A stretch of 64,000 bases of DNA from assembly GCA_037074705.1 (NCBI GenBank), contig CM073591.1, positions 80,396,532 to 80,460,531 of the forward strand. Reading direction: 5' to 3'. The stretch's first letter is position 1. The number at the start of each line of letters is the position of its first letter. The position numbers were made by a program, and so were the translations under genes. The stretch is from Zhengitettix transpicula. Its lineage: Eukaryota > Arthropoda > Insecta > Orthoptera > Tetrigidae. The notes under the pieces were generated by a model, which made no database searches, was not told where the DNA came from, and saw nothing but the letters and a program-made list of their open reading frames with translations. Shown here one piece after another: positions 23,364-35,479 of this stretch.

Positions 23364-23413
23364 AACGACGTTTCGATAGATATATGTAGCTTCTTCAGAT
23401 ATTTTCCTGAAGA
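23364..23413 (-). ncRNA. Hammerhead-like motif with inverted second core
   Basis: On the minus strand CTGAAGA (23392-23398) leads to a weak stem and then GAAACGTCGTT (23364-23374). The ACGTCGT part can form a 2-bp stem III with a GTC loop followed by U, the short stem III seen in PLE hammerheads. On the plus strand a second CTGAAGA (23407-23413) lies head-to-head, eight bases away. The stem-II pairing is poor, so it is probably decayed. Confidence 0.45.
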
Positions 23414-23419
23414 GGAGGT

Positions 23420-25060
23420 ATTTACAAATTATTAGATTTATAGTAGAATTATACAAAATAAACAAAGGCAAACTAAAGTAAAAAAAATTGCCAAATCAAT
23501 ACAATAAAATATCACAACACAACTATTAACAAGTTATTAAATTCGCACAGTTTGAAACAGGTCAATTGTTTTATTAATTCAAAAACAGACGTTAAATTCA
23601 AACTTTCAGTAATTTTTTACTTCAAGTTGTTCCGTGTGTATTTTTCTCATGGAAATTTTTATTTTAAAACCAACTTTTCATTGTCATTTTTAAGACTTCT
23701 AAATCAGAATTCTCTGCCGTTGTATTTGCAGTTTTTCTTCCATTTTCTTCCTGGACATTTGAAGAAAACATACCGCAATGCACGGGACACGAAGCCCGTT
23801 GCAGCATCTACACACTTTGTAACCCACTAAAATTTCCATATTGGCACGTGAATGGAATGCCCAGCAGCGCTCAAAAGAAAAGCGGCTTTTTAAAACTTGT
23901 GTGTTCTTTGTCATGTCTGAATCGGAATTGGCACGAATGAATAGTATACAGCTGGCTTCATTTAGAACATTTACACACGTGTTATTAGATACAAATTGAA
24001 ATTAAGTCCTTGGCAGCAGAATGGTTATTTCGTTTTCTGAATGAATTATTTTTAATTTTTCCCAAAAACTATTTAATCGGATAGAATCATCAAACTTGTT
24101 TAGGTCTCTAAATTCCTGCTTTAGTTTAGGGATTTATTTTATATTTAGCAAGCTAATTCTTCCTTTAATATTAATTTAACCTTAAATATTATTCATATTT
24201 TCGAGTGATTACATAGCCTGTATAATAATAGAAATATTATTCGCGTAATTTAAAGTTATTTACTTACCAGTAAATTCATTTCAATGAGTTTTCCTTTTAC
24301 TTTAGATTTTGTTCAAATATTTATCCGTACATGATAATTTTAGTGTTTTTTATATTGAAATTCATTTAATTATTTACGCTGCCCGTCTATCAAGTGAATG
24401 TAAATGTATGAATAATTACCAACAGTGCAGAGGAGAATATTTGCAACGTATTTATTCCACCGTTAAAAACCAGATGTAGATGCAAATATATCTTTTATTC
24501 ATAAAGCCATGACGAGCCATAGTGGATTCTTAAATATATTCAAATATTAAATCTATACTTTGAAGGTTAACTATTGACATAATGCGTTACATAGTTAAGT
24601 CTTTTCCGAGATTTTACTTTGTACGGTCTTGAACTGTATCTCTACGCGGTGACCTGTTACACCTCAATTGAATGACTCAGTTGTAGTGGGTGAGCAGTCA
24701 AATATAATGGTCTCTTTACGCTAGGTAAAGAGTTAAGCACTTTAACATAATTTTTGTCGTGAATCTTAAGTGTTATTAAATCTGATCCAAGCACAGAAAT
24801 GTTTTATCTCAATTCGGTTCTACTTTTTCGGCGGTCACCAGTAATACTACTACAGGTAAATAATCAGATTTTTTAGAATTGATTTTTTTATCTGACGAAT
24901 AAGCAAATAAATATAATGGTCGATTAGTCAGAACTAAATCGTTACCAAAAATTCACTTCCAGGACTATATTATGATTTAAATCCGTACAAACGGAAATAC
25001 AGTTAGTAAAATACTTAACTTTGGATTTCATCGCGTGAATATAATAATTACGTTTTTTGA
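23420..25060. other. AT-rich sequence, nothing recognised
   Basis: Two overlapping unassigned frames on opposite strands (23552-23830 plus, 23699-23914 minus) share a GC-richer patch and look like chance. No other structure was seen. Confidence 0.3.
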
Positions 25061-25190
25061 TAAAAATTTCTTTATTGACGTTAAAATTTTTCCGGCTATA
25101 ACTGGCGTGGAAGTCAAGCCATGTAATTTATATAAATAAATATACGGCTTTGAAAAAAAAATTGTGTATATTACAAAGAAATTAAATTTA

Positions 25191-25220
25191 CGTTTCGTCC
25201 TCTATTAGGACATCTTCAGG
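25191..25220 (-). ncRNA. Hammerhead-like motif with perfect stem II
   Basis: On the minus strand CCTGAAGA (25213-25220) is followed by one U, a perfect 5-bp hairpin GTCCT-AATAG-AGGAC (25197-25211) and GAAACG (25191-25196). This is the best-preserved stem II in the window. The extra U between the core and stem II departs from the canonical hammerhead. After GAAACG I could not find a convincing stem III and UH cleavage site. The upstream plus-strand sequence (25110-25140) resembles the PLE-like end at 19690-19730. Confidence 0.5.
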
Positions 25221-25229
25221 TTTAATAAC

Positions 25230-26740
25230 AACATGCAAAAAATTTAGAAGCAACATTCTACTGCATTGCTTGTTGCAGCAGGAACATTTTTCGACAAATC
25301 GTCGTCTATTCAATTTTTTTTGTAAATAACATAATTTTCTGACTGAATGCCTTATTTATATTTATTTATTTATATTATAAATAAATATATTTTTTAGCCA
25401 TTAGCATGTATTTTATATTTTATTCAAAATTATTTTTATCATATTAAATATTTTTTTGTATCCTGCTTATTGAAGATCTTGGCACACATTACAGTGAAGT
25501 TTATAAAAAAATTCAGCATAAATGAAGATATTTTTATCACAATTATTTATTCAGTTCTAATATTTTTCAACTATTTTCAGCTGTACCCGCTTAAGTGTGT
25601 GTTAATTATTAAACTTTATCTGATACATTGGCCCTTACTAAGATATTTTGTTGAACTGCGTTCTGTATTACATGCGACTTAAGTTACTTAGTTTATTTCA
25701 ACGCGTGTGTGTTTTCTAGAATTCAAATTTAGACTCCACGATAAATTTGAGGAGATAAAATTTCTTCCGCATAAAGTAATTTCCCGTTGAACGAATTCAC
25801 AATACACAGGAAACTAAATTTTGCGAGACAGACCTAGGAGAGATGGGGAAGTTTCTATAATTTAAAGTGTATTACAGCACTATTTGTTAAAAAAAAATTA
25901 TTACCGTATACAAGAAGTTTAGATGGATGACTTAATTTATTTCACTAAATGTTAATGTCTCCGAGAAAAATTAATAGTCATTGAAAATATTTTCTTTACC
26001 AACACTCGTGTAGAAGTTTCTCCCACCTTTGCATTGAAATGGTCAGCGCTGACTCGCGTTTGGACGTCCTTAGAAGCCGTAACTAGGAACTCCAGACGTT
26101 TGAGTCAGCAGGCAGACTTCTAGCTCACGCACGCTACGCTGATAAATGCTCTCAAAACGAGCACGTACGTAGCTTAACAAAGATAAGGGGCGAAAAATAT
26201 TGCAATTTTCTTCTCTCTCCTCACTTTATTCACACGAAAAAAAAAACACAGCGAGAAATACGTTACACGGACTTCCTCTTTTAAACCTCATGAGCATTTC
26301 TTCATTATTTATCGTAGTGACAGGTCTGCAGAAATGCCAAGTAAAAATACGTTTTTAAGTTGTATAAAATTCTGTTCGTGAAGCACCGCAAAAAGTAAAA
26401 GGATAGTTCATTCTATGCTTTAAGAATACTTAGTTAATAAAGAAATAAAGTTAAAGTATTACTTAATGGAGAATTAATAAGCTGTCTCGAATTGTAATAG
26501 AATGTTGTAGCATATATTTTTTTAATTTTTTGCATCTAGCTGGACGAAATACCACAAATTGCATGAGGTTTAATTATGATAGTATTTTGACGCTAAGTAG
26601 GTCACGTTTTGTAGTAAATTTAATCGTGAAATCGAATATTTGAAACACTTGAAAGGTAAGGAACTATTTACTTTCGTGTCATTTAATACGTAATTCGTTA
26701 AAACCGTTTTACGTTTGGATTCAGAAATGGTAACATTCCT
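25230..26740. other. AT-rich with one GC-richer patch
   Basis: A palindromic AT tract lies at about 25340-25400. A GC-richer, non-repetitive patch at about 26025-26180 has no long frame. A 70-codon frame (25470-25682) in AT-rich DNA is unassigned. Confidence 0.3.
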
Positions 26741-26756
26741 AAATGACAAGTTTCAG

Positions 26757-26983
26757 AAAAATATAGACTTTGCTTAGGCAACGTCGGTTCTGAAGTTTGA
26801 CAACGAAAGCATTTATAATGCTCAATTCTTAGGTCTCTTATTGTATTATTAACATGTAGAATCTGGCCAAATAAAGTCTATTTTGAATTTCTGCTGCCAG
26901 TTGGCAGACCTGCTCAAGCGAGAACTTCCAAAACATTGAAGTGACGAGTGGGGAAAAAGATATAAATAAGGAAGCCAAAGACC
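26757..26983 (+). repeat. Left arm of inverted repeat around PLE 2
   Basis: About 227 bp that match the reverse complement of 27372-27586, with the best stretch TCAAGCGAGAACTTCCAAAA continuing through CATTGAAGTGACGAGTG. The opposite arm diverges mainly by scattered substitutions and short indels. The arms enclose the GIY-YIG code of a Penelope-like element. Confidence 0.85.
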
Positions 26984-27002
26984 TTAACTATATATTAGGG
27001 GT

Positions 27003-27316
27003 TCATAGATTCTGTTTAACGAGTTGGTGTCTCTTTAGACTTTTAAAGAAAATTTGTGATGTAAATAAATTAATTTTGATCATTTCAGAGATGATTCTAG
27101 TGTGAAAGTTTGGTTCAACGTAAAGTATTTTTACCTCAGTCCAATCAAAATTATTATTGAAGTGCTTTATATGGTTTATCAGCACGAAATTCTTTTCAAT
27201 GGAAAGTTAGTAGTTTCATTTATGTTTATAAGGCACGTTTAGTTTGGCCTATATACACTGTGTTGCAATACGAACAACTAATTTTATAAACCACAAAGTG
27301 GGTGTCGGTTGGGTCC
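27003..27316 (-). pseudogene. PLE GIY-YIG endonuclease, C-terminal part, broken
   Basis: On the minus strand the frame runs from HFVVYKISCSYCNTVYIGQT to KRAL and then meets stops (27220-27316). It continues in a different phase as HIKHFNNNFDWTEVKILYVE and then PNFHTRIISEMIKINL (27003-27185). The first part is the GIY-YIG signature with both Cys of the linker present. The second is the conserved tail of Penelope-like proteins (N/H-x-F-D-W/F-x-x-V-K-I-L ... R-x-I-S-E-M). It is the same family as 10222-10413 but keeps the C-terminus. Stops and the phase change between the two parts make it dead. The reverse transcriptase is not present. Confidence 0.88.
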
Positions 27317-27371
27317 AAATAGTCTTTTTCCATTTTTGATAAATCAAGGGAAAGTATTAACTTCCTGTCTC

Positions 27372-27586
27372 GATCTTTGGCTTCCTCATTTATATCTTCT
27401 TCTCACTCGTCACTTCAATGTTTTGGAAGTTCTCGCTTGAGAAAGTCAGTCAATTGGCAGCAGAAATTCAAAATTGTCTGTAATTGTTTTGATTCTTCAT
27501 GTTAATAGTACAATAAGTTGAGCATTCGTTGACAAAAACGAAGCTACATTTCCCAATTTTACCTAACCAAAATCTATATTTTTCCC
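27372..27586 (-). repeat. Right arm of inverted repeat around PLE 2
   Basis: Reverse-complement partner of 26757-26983. In the PLE's own (minus) orientation this arm lies upstream of the GIY-YIG code. It may therefore be the element's own internal sequence, with the left arm a second copy inserted backwards, an arrangement familiar from PLE insertions. Confidence 0.85.
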
Positions 27587-27599
27587 TATCTTGTAAAAC

Positions 27600-28920
27600 T
27601 TTATAAATGGATAATAAATGGATAAATTTAAAAAACTTTGCCTACGTTATCACCACAATTTTGTTTTTCATCAGTTGTCCAATTTAATCTGAGTTAAAAA
27701 TGATTATCATATAATTTCGAGGTTGAAATTGAAGCCTGATTAAAATCCAAATGGTGGTGGAAACTTTGCGCGAAGTTTTATTAAATTTATCTATTTACCT
27801 TTCATAATAAAATTGGCTCTATCAATTGGCTATTTTAACGTAGTTAAATTGTTTCATTCGGAAACGTCAGAATATTACTCAGATTGCAATAACCGCTTTC
27901 AAAATTTGTGAGAGTATGGTATCAGCAGGAGATGGATAAACTACCAAATACTTCAAGGCACATGTCTCTCCTAAATCGCTGGGCACTCTGGATTGATTTA
28001 TTTTTCAATGCCATGTCACGTTTGTGAAGAATCTCAGTTATTCATAATTAATTAAAACGGCCGTGAACTTTACATAGAGATCGCAGCAAAGCCAACTACG
28101 ACGTTTGATCAGCGGGCCCACTTTAACTTTTCTCGTTATTAATTAACTGCGAAATGTAGTCCACACATACGCCACTCACAAAGCTGACTTTATTCAAGGA
28201 AGAACTTCAGTGTGTCCTGTAACGTGCCATTCATTCCCTTTTGAAGTTGATTCCCAGCGTTTCTCAGGGTGAAGACTAATATTACGGCTGCATCTAAATA
28301 CTTAGACCGGTTACAATCTAGCACATGCTAGTACACACTTTATATTCTCAGATCATATCCGCCATTGTTTTTATTTTGCGAATAGCACGCAGCGTCACGT
28401 TCCGACTACCAAGGCACGTGCGTCTTGGGGTCTGGCCCGAATCAAATATTTACATTCGGAAACGCATTCGTTCCATCCACTTTGCACGCGTAGATTATGC
28501 ACGAACCCACAGCGATATTACAAAACCCTTATGTCGTTATTGACATTTTTCCTTCCTGTATCTTACTCTTTGAAGGAAATTCTACGAAGTTCTTTTGTCG
28601 ACTCCTATGGCGTCGATGATGACAATAGAAGCTTCGCTAGGGAGAGACCTGCCGAACTTGGCTCGAGAAAAGAGGTGAGTGAACACTCGCTTTTATTCTT
28701 CTTGGCCTTTGAAGCGAGCATCTTCCTTTTGAGCTTCTCAGTCGCTATAATTTCAAACAAAGAGAGGTATGAGGCGTTCGTTCATTAATAAAGATAATAT
28801 CCACCTTGTTTACCTTAACACGTGCTATCTGTTAATATGTAATTAAGGAATTCATTGAAGTTAATAAGCACAATCAAAGAAATGGAGCATTATTTCAAGA
28901 CCAGTTGTTTTGATTATTAT
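27600..28920. other. Unassigned, with a GC-richer patch at 28320-28760
   Basis: Two adjacent plus-strand frames (28325-28543, 28531-28788) overlap by a few bases in different phases. I recognise neither, and no repeat match was found. A TTATTAATTAA-type homeodomain-like cluster lies at about 28040-28150. Confidence 0.25.
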
Positions 28921-28938
28921 TCTGTTCAAGACGAGACA

Positions 28939-28962
28939 ATTTGACGTCGTCAGGAGAGCTAC
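28939..28962 (-). other. CTGACGA-containing hairpin, possible PLE-end relic
   Basis: On the minus strand CCTGACGA is followed by CGTCAAATTGTC and TCGTC. GACGA and TCGTC form a 5-bp stem that uses the core bases themselves, so a hammerhead fold is not supported. Only the CTGACGA box links it to the PLE ends. Confidence 0.15.
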
Positions 28963-28979
28963 CGTTATGGTTTAAATTG

Positions 28980-31390
28980 TAGAACATTAAATAACAACGA
29001 AATACTTCTAATATTATACAGTTATTGAAATTATAATATTTCACGAATTCATTTTATACACATTGAGATTTTTTTGTGTATTTGTTTTTGAAAATTATAT
29101 CTACTCTATCACTCTGCCAACTAGTCACGAAGTATAGTATGTTGTTGACTACAAAATAAGATAACTAATAGAGAAAAATATAGAAATAGCTCTCAAAACG
29201 TAAAGTTTGAGTAAAATGAGTTACTGAAGTGTAATTAATAATAGATTTACGAGTGACACTATTCAAAAATCCTTCTTGATTTATTCTGCAACTTTACAAA
29301 AAAAAATCGTCTGTTTATATTCCAATTTTGGAGTCTCTTCCTGACGATTCATTGTGTTTGTCGTCTTTTTGTACGCTATTTTCAATATTTGTCAATAATA
29401 ATTTCAGAAGACATATTCTAATATTAAGGGGATTAAAACACTTCCCAGTTTTTCATTCTGAATTGCGGTACAGCCTACCCTGTGCTCTGTTTTAGATGTT
29501 TTATAAAAATGGTGTTCCTTTGGATGTGGCACTTCATTTGTTTTCAGAGGTCACCCTCTATTTATATTCATTCAACCTTGATTTTTCTAAATTACTCAAA
29601 TGTTTCGTGTTAGCCGATTCAAAAACGCAAGAGCCGCAGCAACGACGCACAGACGTTTTATATTTTGTAATTGCCATATTTCATGCCATTCTAAGTTTGG
29701 TACGTTATACGCAGATAATAATAATTATCGTGCGTGAAAGATTTTTAATTGCGGTGCTCTGCTTTCGTGATATAAATACCACAGCCCCAACCGAGTATCT
29801 GAGTCTATGAGAATTAAGATACAAGAGTGAACAAATGAAACCGGAAAGGAGGTTTGAAAATTTCGTTTACGTATTATTCTGCAAGAAAATACAAGAATTT
29901 TTATTCATCACTTTAATCTAATTTGAAGAATTTTGTACATTTTCATCTGGCGAACTGAATAAATTCTCGTCAGTGCATTTCATGTACAATTTTGAAAATT
30001 TGAAATCTACATATAATTTAATTCCGTCAGTAAAGCTCGCCTTATTATTGTCACAAGTATTTTAAAATTAAAATAATTAACGTGTTACAATATCTGATGT
30101 TTGACATAAATAAATCTTGATCAGAATATTTTTAGAATATTAAGTGCTTATAATATAAGCGAAAAATGGAAATAAATTTATGTTTCTTAAATGTTAACAA
30201 CATTTTTATAAGTTTTGTGTGTAATTATTGCAGTGCTCTAAATTTTAGACCCGTGGGAGTAACTTTGCCAGCGTTTATTGTTAGACCGAATAGAAAATAC
30301 CCCGAAACTAATTTTCCTAGAGTAAATGGGCTACTGGAACTAAAAAAAGACTGAGGGATGAAAAGACTGTGTTTATTGGGTGTCTAGTGAAAGCGCTGAC
30401 AGAGGACAGAAATGGGACAGATTCCCGTGACTTAAACAATAAGTCCGACTTGACAACCGAATTAATGGTTCCTTCTAAAGTCCGAGAGAGGAAGTCGTAC
30501 CGTATCTCGACAATAAGACGGCGTTGTCGTAGACTAGTTTCGTAAAACCCGCTTTTGTATCCATAAAAGTTTAGAAAACTAGAGCAGTTGTAATTATTCA
30601 GGCATTAAGTTTTACATTCATGAGACGAGCCCAAAGTAGTTGAGTCTCTCTATAGCTAGGTATCAATAGTTTAGGCAGAGATCGATCAGCGGAGCCGCCA
30701 CCCGTTAACTATGACCATCTCACGATCGACAACCTCAGTATAAGCATCACAGCCTTCCAGATTTGGCCAACCTCAGAATGCGGTTTCCTGAGAGGAAAAC
30801 AGTAAACACTCAATCCTTGTATAATAAATTGTCCTGGAAAATCGCGTTTAAATTTTTATTAAAATAGTTCCGAATCTGAAACACGCTAATTTTTTTAAAT
30901 GAATATGAGCGGAGATTAGTAATAATTATTTAACTTCTAATTGTAGCATCCAAAAATTATATTGTAATTTTATGTAATGACGTATCCTAGTTCCTCATAA
31001 GAGAAATCAAAAAAATCCAATCAAAAATAAAGTTTTTTCGATAATGTTTCGAAATAAATGCTTAAAGTTTTTCCTTCCAATTTTATATAGGATTTTATAT
31101 AAATTACTAATAAGTATAATGAAATAAACACTTTTTAAAAAATTATTCATTTTATTATAGTAGTAAAACCGTCCTCTATTAAGTATTACAAAATATTGCC
31201 CTACAGCGTGTGGAATTAACGAATTTACTTCCCCGTCCAGTTAAGTATAATTATATATTTTATAATATATTTGAGTAAAAAAATATTTGCTGTTTATTAA
31301 AATATTCTAAAATCAAAGCCTAATTCCAGTGGGCTTCTGCATTTAAGGGGTTTCCTTAACTCTGTCAATTAAATTTTTTAATCGAAGAGG
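28980..31390. other. Mostly AT-rich, unassigned
   Basis: Includes a 104-codon plus-strand frame (29496-29810) and a 62-codon frame (30166-30354), both unrecognised and AT-biased. A GC-richer strip at 30355-30560 has no long frame. Confidence 0.3.
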
Positions 31391-31394
31391 AAGT

Positions 31395-31700
31395 ATACAA
31401 ATGTCTTCACAGAATTTTGGGTCTTGAGCGGAGAAAGTGGCCATAAGATTCCGTAGGACCCCTGGAGTGCGTCAATCCGTGATTTGGTCGGCTGTGTGTC
31501 CTGTGAGATAGAGTGGAAGGCAGCGGGTAGAGTAATTGCGTCAAGGACGAACCAATTAGGGCGCCTGGGGCCCAGCAGCTGCCTCTGCCTCTCACTCTCA
31601 CCCTTCCGCATTCGCAACTCCGGTCAGCATTCTCACCTATCGCTCCTCGTCCGTCGTCATAGTTGGAGAACGTTCGTTACACTATCCGATGGGCAGTAAT
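31395..31700. other. GC-rich block, frames open on both strands
   Basis: Three overlapping frames (31378-31617 and 31407-31601 minus, 31484-31699 plus) coincide with a GC-rich island containing GCGCCTGGGGCCCAGCAGC. None is recognisable. The overlap of open frames on both strands argues that GC content keeps them open rather than coding. Confidence 0.25.
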
Positions 31701-32093
31701 ACTTTGCATTTCGGATAGAGAAACTGTTTAATCACTTTATTTTTTTTTCCAAATGTGGATGTTTAACTAACTCAGTGCTTCGGATTTCCGATGCTCTGCC
31801 GACCTTAATCACAAACTTCAAATTTTATATATCAATTTTATGTATAAAGTGAATACCCGATTTTCATCAGTTTTCAGTTGAACCAAATCAACCGATTCTA
31901 GTTAACGGAACGACGAAATTACCACATTTTAACCAAAAAAAATACATCAAATCCTGGTCTTGAGTATGCTTCTGGTAGCAAAGATCTGGAAACCGACTGT
32001 CCGATTATATAATTTGGCCAATCAGAAAAATAATTTTGTGATTCAATAAAGAAGTTTTTAAGAATGTGTATGAGTAGTTTTTAAGTCCGAAGC

Positions 32094-32301
32094 AACAATT
32101 GAAAGTAGAAACTAAACCTATTTACACGGTCACTTTTTTTAAAATCAAATATATTTGTGGGTAGCTATCAGCAACTACCGTGCCATAATCAAAATTTTTA
32201 CCTAGTTATTAGGTACGTTTATTGCCGAAAGCTACCTTCAAATATATTTGATTTCAAACAAGAGACCCTCTAAATAGGTTTAGTTTCTCCTTTCAACTGT
32301 C
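32094..32301. mobile_element. Foldback (MITE-like) element
   Basis: Two arms of about 80 bp face each other: AATTGAAAGTAGAAACTAAA on the left pairs with TTTAGTTTCTCCTTTCAACT on the right. The inner parts AATCAAATATATTTG...GTAGCT and AGCTACC...CAAATATATTTGATT also pair. The unpaired centre is about 40-50 bp. No coding capacity is present. Target-site duplications were not identified, so the superfamily is unknown. Confidence 0.75.
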
Positions 32302-32309
32302 AAAATTTA

Positions 32310-33890
32310 ACGGTCAATCAACCCAATGCAACGCTGACGTTGTGGTTGCGTCCGGCTCGCAGACATGTCGCTCGTTCCCCTCTACTCTCATTTCCCTGTA
32401 ACACACGTAACGACGGATTGGCTGCAACCAATTAAGGTTTTCATTTTACAATCAGCTTGCATTAACTTCAAATTTAGCTTTATCGCAATGAGACGGAGAT
32501 TTTTCCCAGACACAAACATTTTTCATTTTTATTTATTGTAGTTAACTCGCAAGCAATCTAATTTTGAACTTCTAGGAACGCAATAGAAATTAAAATGACA
32601 AACTGAGAAAAGAAGTCTGCGTTAATTTAGTTCATTAGTAGTATATATAATAATTGGGTGCGTCATAAATATTATGGATCGTATGACAAATTGTTTTCCT
32701 CTAGAACATTGACATTTTCGTCTAACGACATGCCTTTAAACAATTTAGGCATATAGCTCCCGTGCTCGTGAAAATAATTATTTCTGCCAATGGGTTTAAC
32801 ATTTCAAATTAAATAATTCAAGATTTATTTTTTGATATTTTACGTATTATCTAGCATCGTATACTATAATTAACAAATATTAAGAGTAATAACTGGCTTT
32901 TTACATGGCGGAAAATCGGAGAACTTTGTGGGAGCCACAGCAAGTGAAACGTTACTATTGTTTATTTCCTTCTCGTCGTATTAATTTTATCAATTCATGT
33001 TGCACATTAGAGTTGAATTTATAACTTGACGGAAAGCGAGCTTTATTGTATTTTAATTTCTATGCGTTATAAAATTAAATTTCACTGAACCCATACTTCT
33101 AAATTTGTAATAACGTAAATAAATTATATATCTATTGACTTAACTATTAACTTTTCTGAAATAAAATTGAAAGTCTAATCCTTAAATTTAATGTTGATTT
33201 TTGTACACTCATATTTTGTATACACACCTAAATGTAAATTATCCAAGAAGCTGTTTAAATCAGTGTATTCAAATTAAATATAAAAACTCTGCTCATGTAT
33301 CGATACTTGTTTGTGGTAAGTTAATAGTTTCGTGGTGAACATGAGCTGGTAGTCCGCTAGATACCAGATATGATTCAGTATCCGAGGCATGACGAACCTT
33401 GGCCTGCCCCAAGCGCCTACAACGCTCCTATGGGAATTCTGAACATGCGAGGTGAAGCTCCTCTGAAGTCCCAGTATTCTCCGGAATGTTTTGAAACAAA
33501 TTACCTGCATACCGTGCTGGAGCAGGCTCCAGAATTTTGCTGCTTTCCCGATTAACCGGAGCTGAATGCGGGCTCTGATCTAATCAATCCTTGCTCGCCT
33601 GTTCAACATATTCAATCACTTTCTGACCCAAATAAAACGTCTTACTACCCCAAAATGACAAGAAAAATATCCTGATTCATATCAATCATGTAGATATTTT
33701 TAACAGAATTCGAATTTTCTATTTATTTTTTGGAGACTTGAAATTTTGAATAACATGCTAATAGTATTTATACCTAATCTTAGGAGAAAAATAAAATTAT
33801 TAGATTAACAACGACTGAATCGTAATATGAGATTGATATCTCAAAAATTAATTCTCCTATTTTGTAGCGCAAAAGAAATTTAATAAAAGA
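32310..33890. other. Unassigned sequence
   Basis: A short GC-richer strip at about 32310-32430 and a pair of opposite-strand frames at 33274-33555 were the only departures from AT-rich background. None was recognised. Confidence 0.3.
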
Positions 33891-33899
33891 TTTAATAGT

Positions 33900-34600
33900 A
33901 CCAAGACGGAATGGCCATAAACCTGACACCACCGACCCGAGGGATGCGAGACGGACGTGCGTCAGGACAGTGGTAATGGATTAGTAGAGTCCTTGGGAAA
34001 TTTGGAACTAAAGGGTAACAATACCACAAAATTTCCGATGGTCATCAGGTCCCTCCACGTCCAATACCTGGCTTCCGCGGAAATGAGAAATCAAAAGCGA
34101 TTGGCAGAGAACGATCAGGTGACTTGATCTCTACCCCTTGAGGGGAGGAGGGGGGGTGTTGAGGAATAGGAATAAGAGAGACACGTCCGGCTGGGATGTG
34201 GACGCAGGTTTCCATAGAACAGTTTGAAGGATCCTCTTGGGGAGAATAGTTCGATAGAAGATCTTGGAGAGGACAGATGAACGTAAGATTTTAGAAAGAG
34301 CAGTTCGATGTACTATCTAGAGAGGCAGTTGAACACTAGCTTCTTGGAGATGAGAGAAATGCATTTTACTTCACGACAACCTGGGAAAACTCTCCACTAG
34401 ATGAACTGGAGTCCATCACCTGCGTCTTTGACCCTGCCAACAGGAAAAGTCACCCCGAGGTCTGAGCACTCGGCGTCAAATTTTCGAGAAATATCTCTGA
34501 ATACGCGGAAATTCACCCGAAGCTTGTCGTCTACCTGCAGTGCGGACGCAGACAAACAGATGTGTGCGTAATTTTCGAATTGGGACAATTATGATGAACT
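33900..34600. other. GC-richer block, unassigned
   Basis: Distinct in composition, with a G-rich tract (GAGGGGAGGAGGGGGGGTG near 34140), the minisatellite below, and a 63-codon minus-strand frame (34397-34588) that I do not recognise. It may be a non-coding transcript or an old repeat. Confidence 0.25.
34214..34357 (+). repeat. Degenerate minisatellite, ~25-32 bp units
   Basis: About five imperfect units beginning CAGTTYGA/AGATGAAC and ending in a GGAGAG-like purine block: AGTTTGAAGGATCCTCTTGG, AGTTCGATAGAAGATCTTGG, AGATGAACGTAAGATTTTAG, AGTTCGATGTACTATCTAG and AGTTGAACACTAGCTTCTTG. Unit length and sequence vary, so it is old. Confidence 0.55.
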
Positions 34601-34609
34601 TCTGCTACA

Positions 34610-35470
34610 CGACACCCATCTTAATTTAATAATTTGAGTCCCTGATTATAATAAATGTTTGTAAGTGACCATGAGAAAAGTAAATATCCCCTTATAATAT
34701 AATAAATGTATTAAACATTTGTGTGATCAAATATCAACACCCTCCACCCTTTTTTTAATATTACAATTTATTCTATTAAATGTAATCTGAGAACAATAGA
34801 ATAAAAAGATACATGTAACACAAGTTAATAGTACATAATGTTAGAAAAATTAAAATTTTACTCAATTCAGCGCAATATTTTGCGCATATTATCCACGTAT
34901 ATACTTATTTATCCTGAAGGCGAACTTTAACTTTTTATTTCCAGTCGTTAATAATTTCTGAAACAGATTTTGTAGATTCCGGTACATATTTTGAAATTAG
35001 TATCAGACCTGATTTAATTGCTTAGTTATTGTTAATTAGCGAATGTTTATGCATTATTTCTTCTTTCCTAATAAGTGTCCTCGAGGATAATTATAATTCA
35101 TTTTATGAAATTTCTGATTTGTACTGTAATTTAACCTTTGCATTTAACTCAAATTATTATTATAGTTCGGGATATTTTACTGCAAAATTCTTCATTAAGG
35201 CGAATAAAATTCTTAAAAAATGAAAGAGTAAATATTTTGGTAAAGATGCACGATAAATATTAAATTGTAGAATAATTTAGTAATTATTCTTCATGCTAAT
35301 ATTTCATGTTTCAAATCCAATCAAGTTGTGATTCAACATAACCTGCCTGAAAATTTCCTAATACCAAACAAAAGATTTGTTTTCGTGGCATTATATTTGT
35401 TACATTTCTATCTGGAATAGTGTCATTCTAAATACCTTAATAAATTGATGACGAGGCTACATAGTACATA
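34610..35470. other. AT-rich sequence, nothing recognised
   Basis: One 64-codon plus-strand frame (35029-35223) in AT-rich DNA, unassigned. Confidence 0.35.
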
Positions 35471-35479
35471 GCCTATGAT

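Noticed and set aside
28939..28962. Hammerhead-like motif with CTGACGA
   Set aside because: The hairpin uses the core bases themselves and no GAAAC box follows at the right place.
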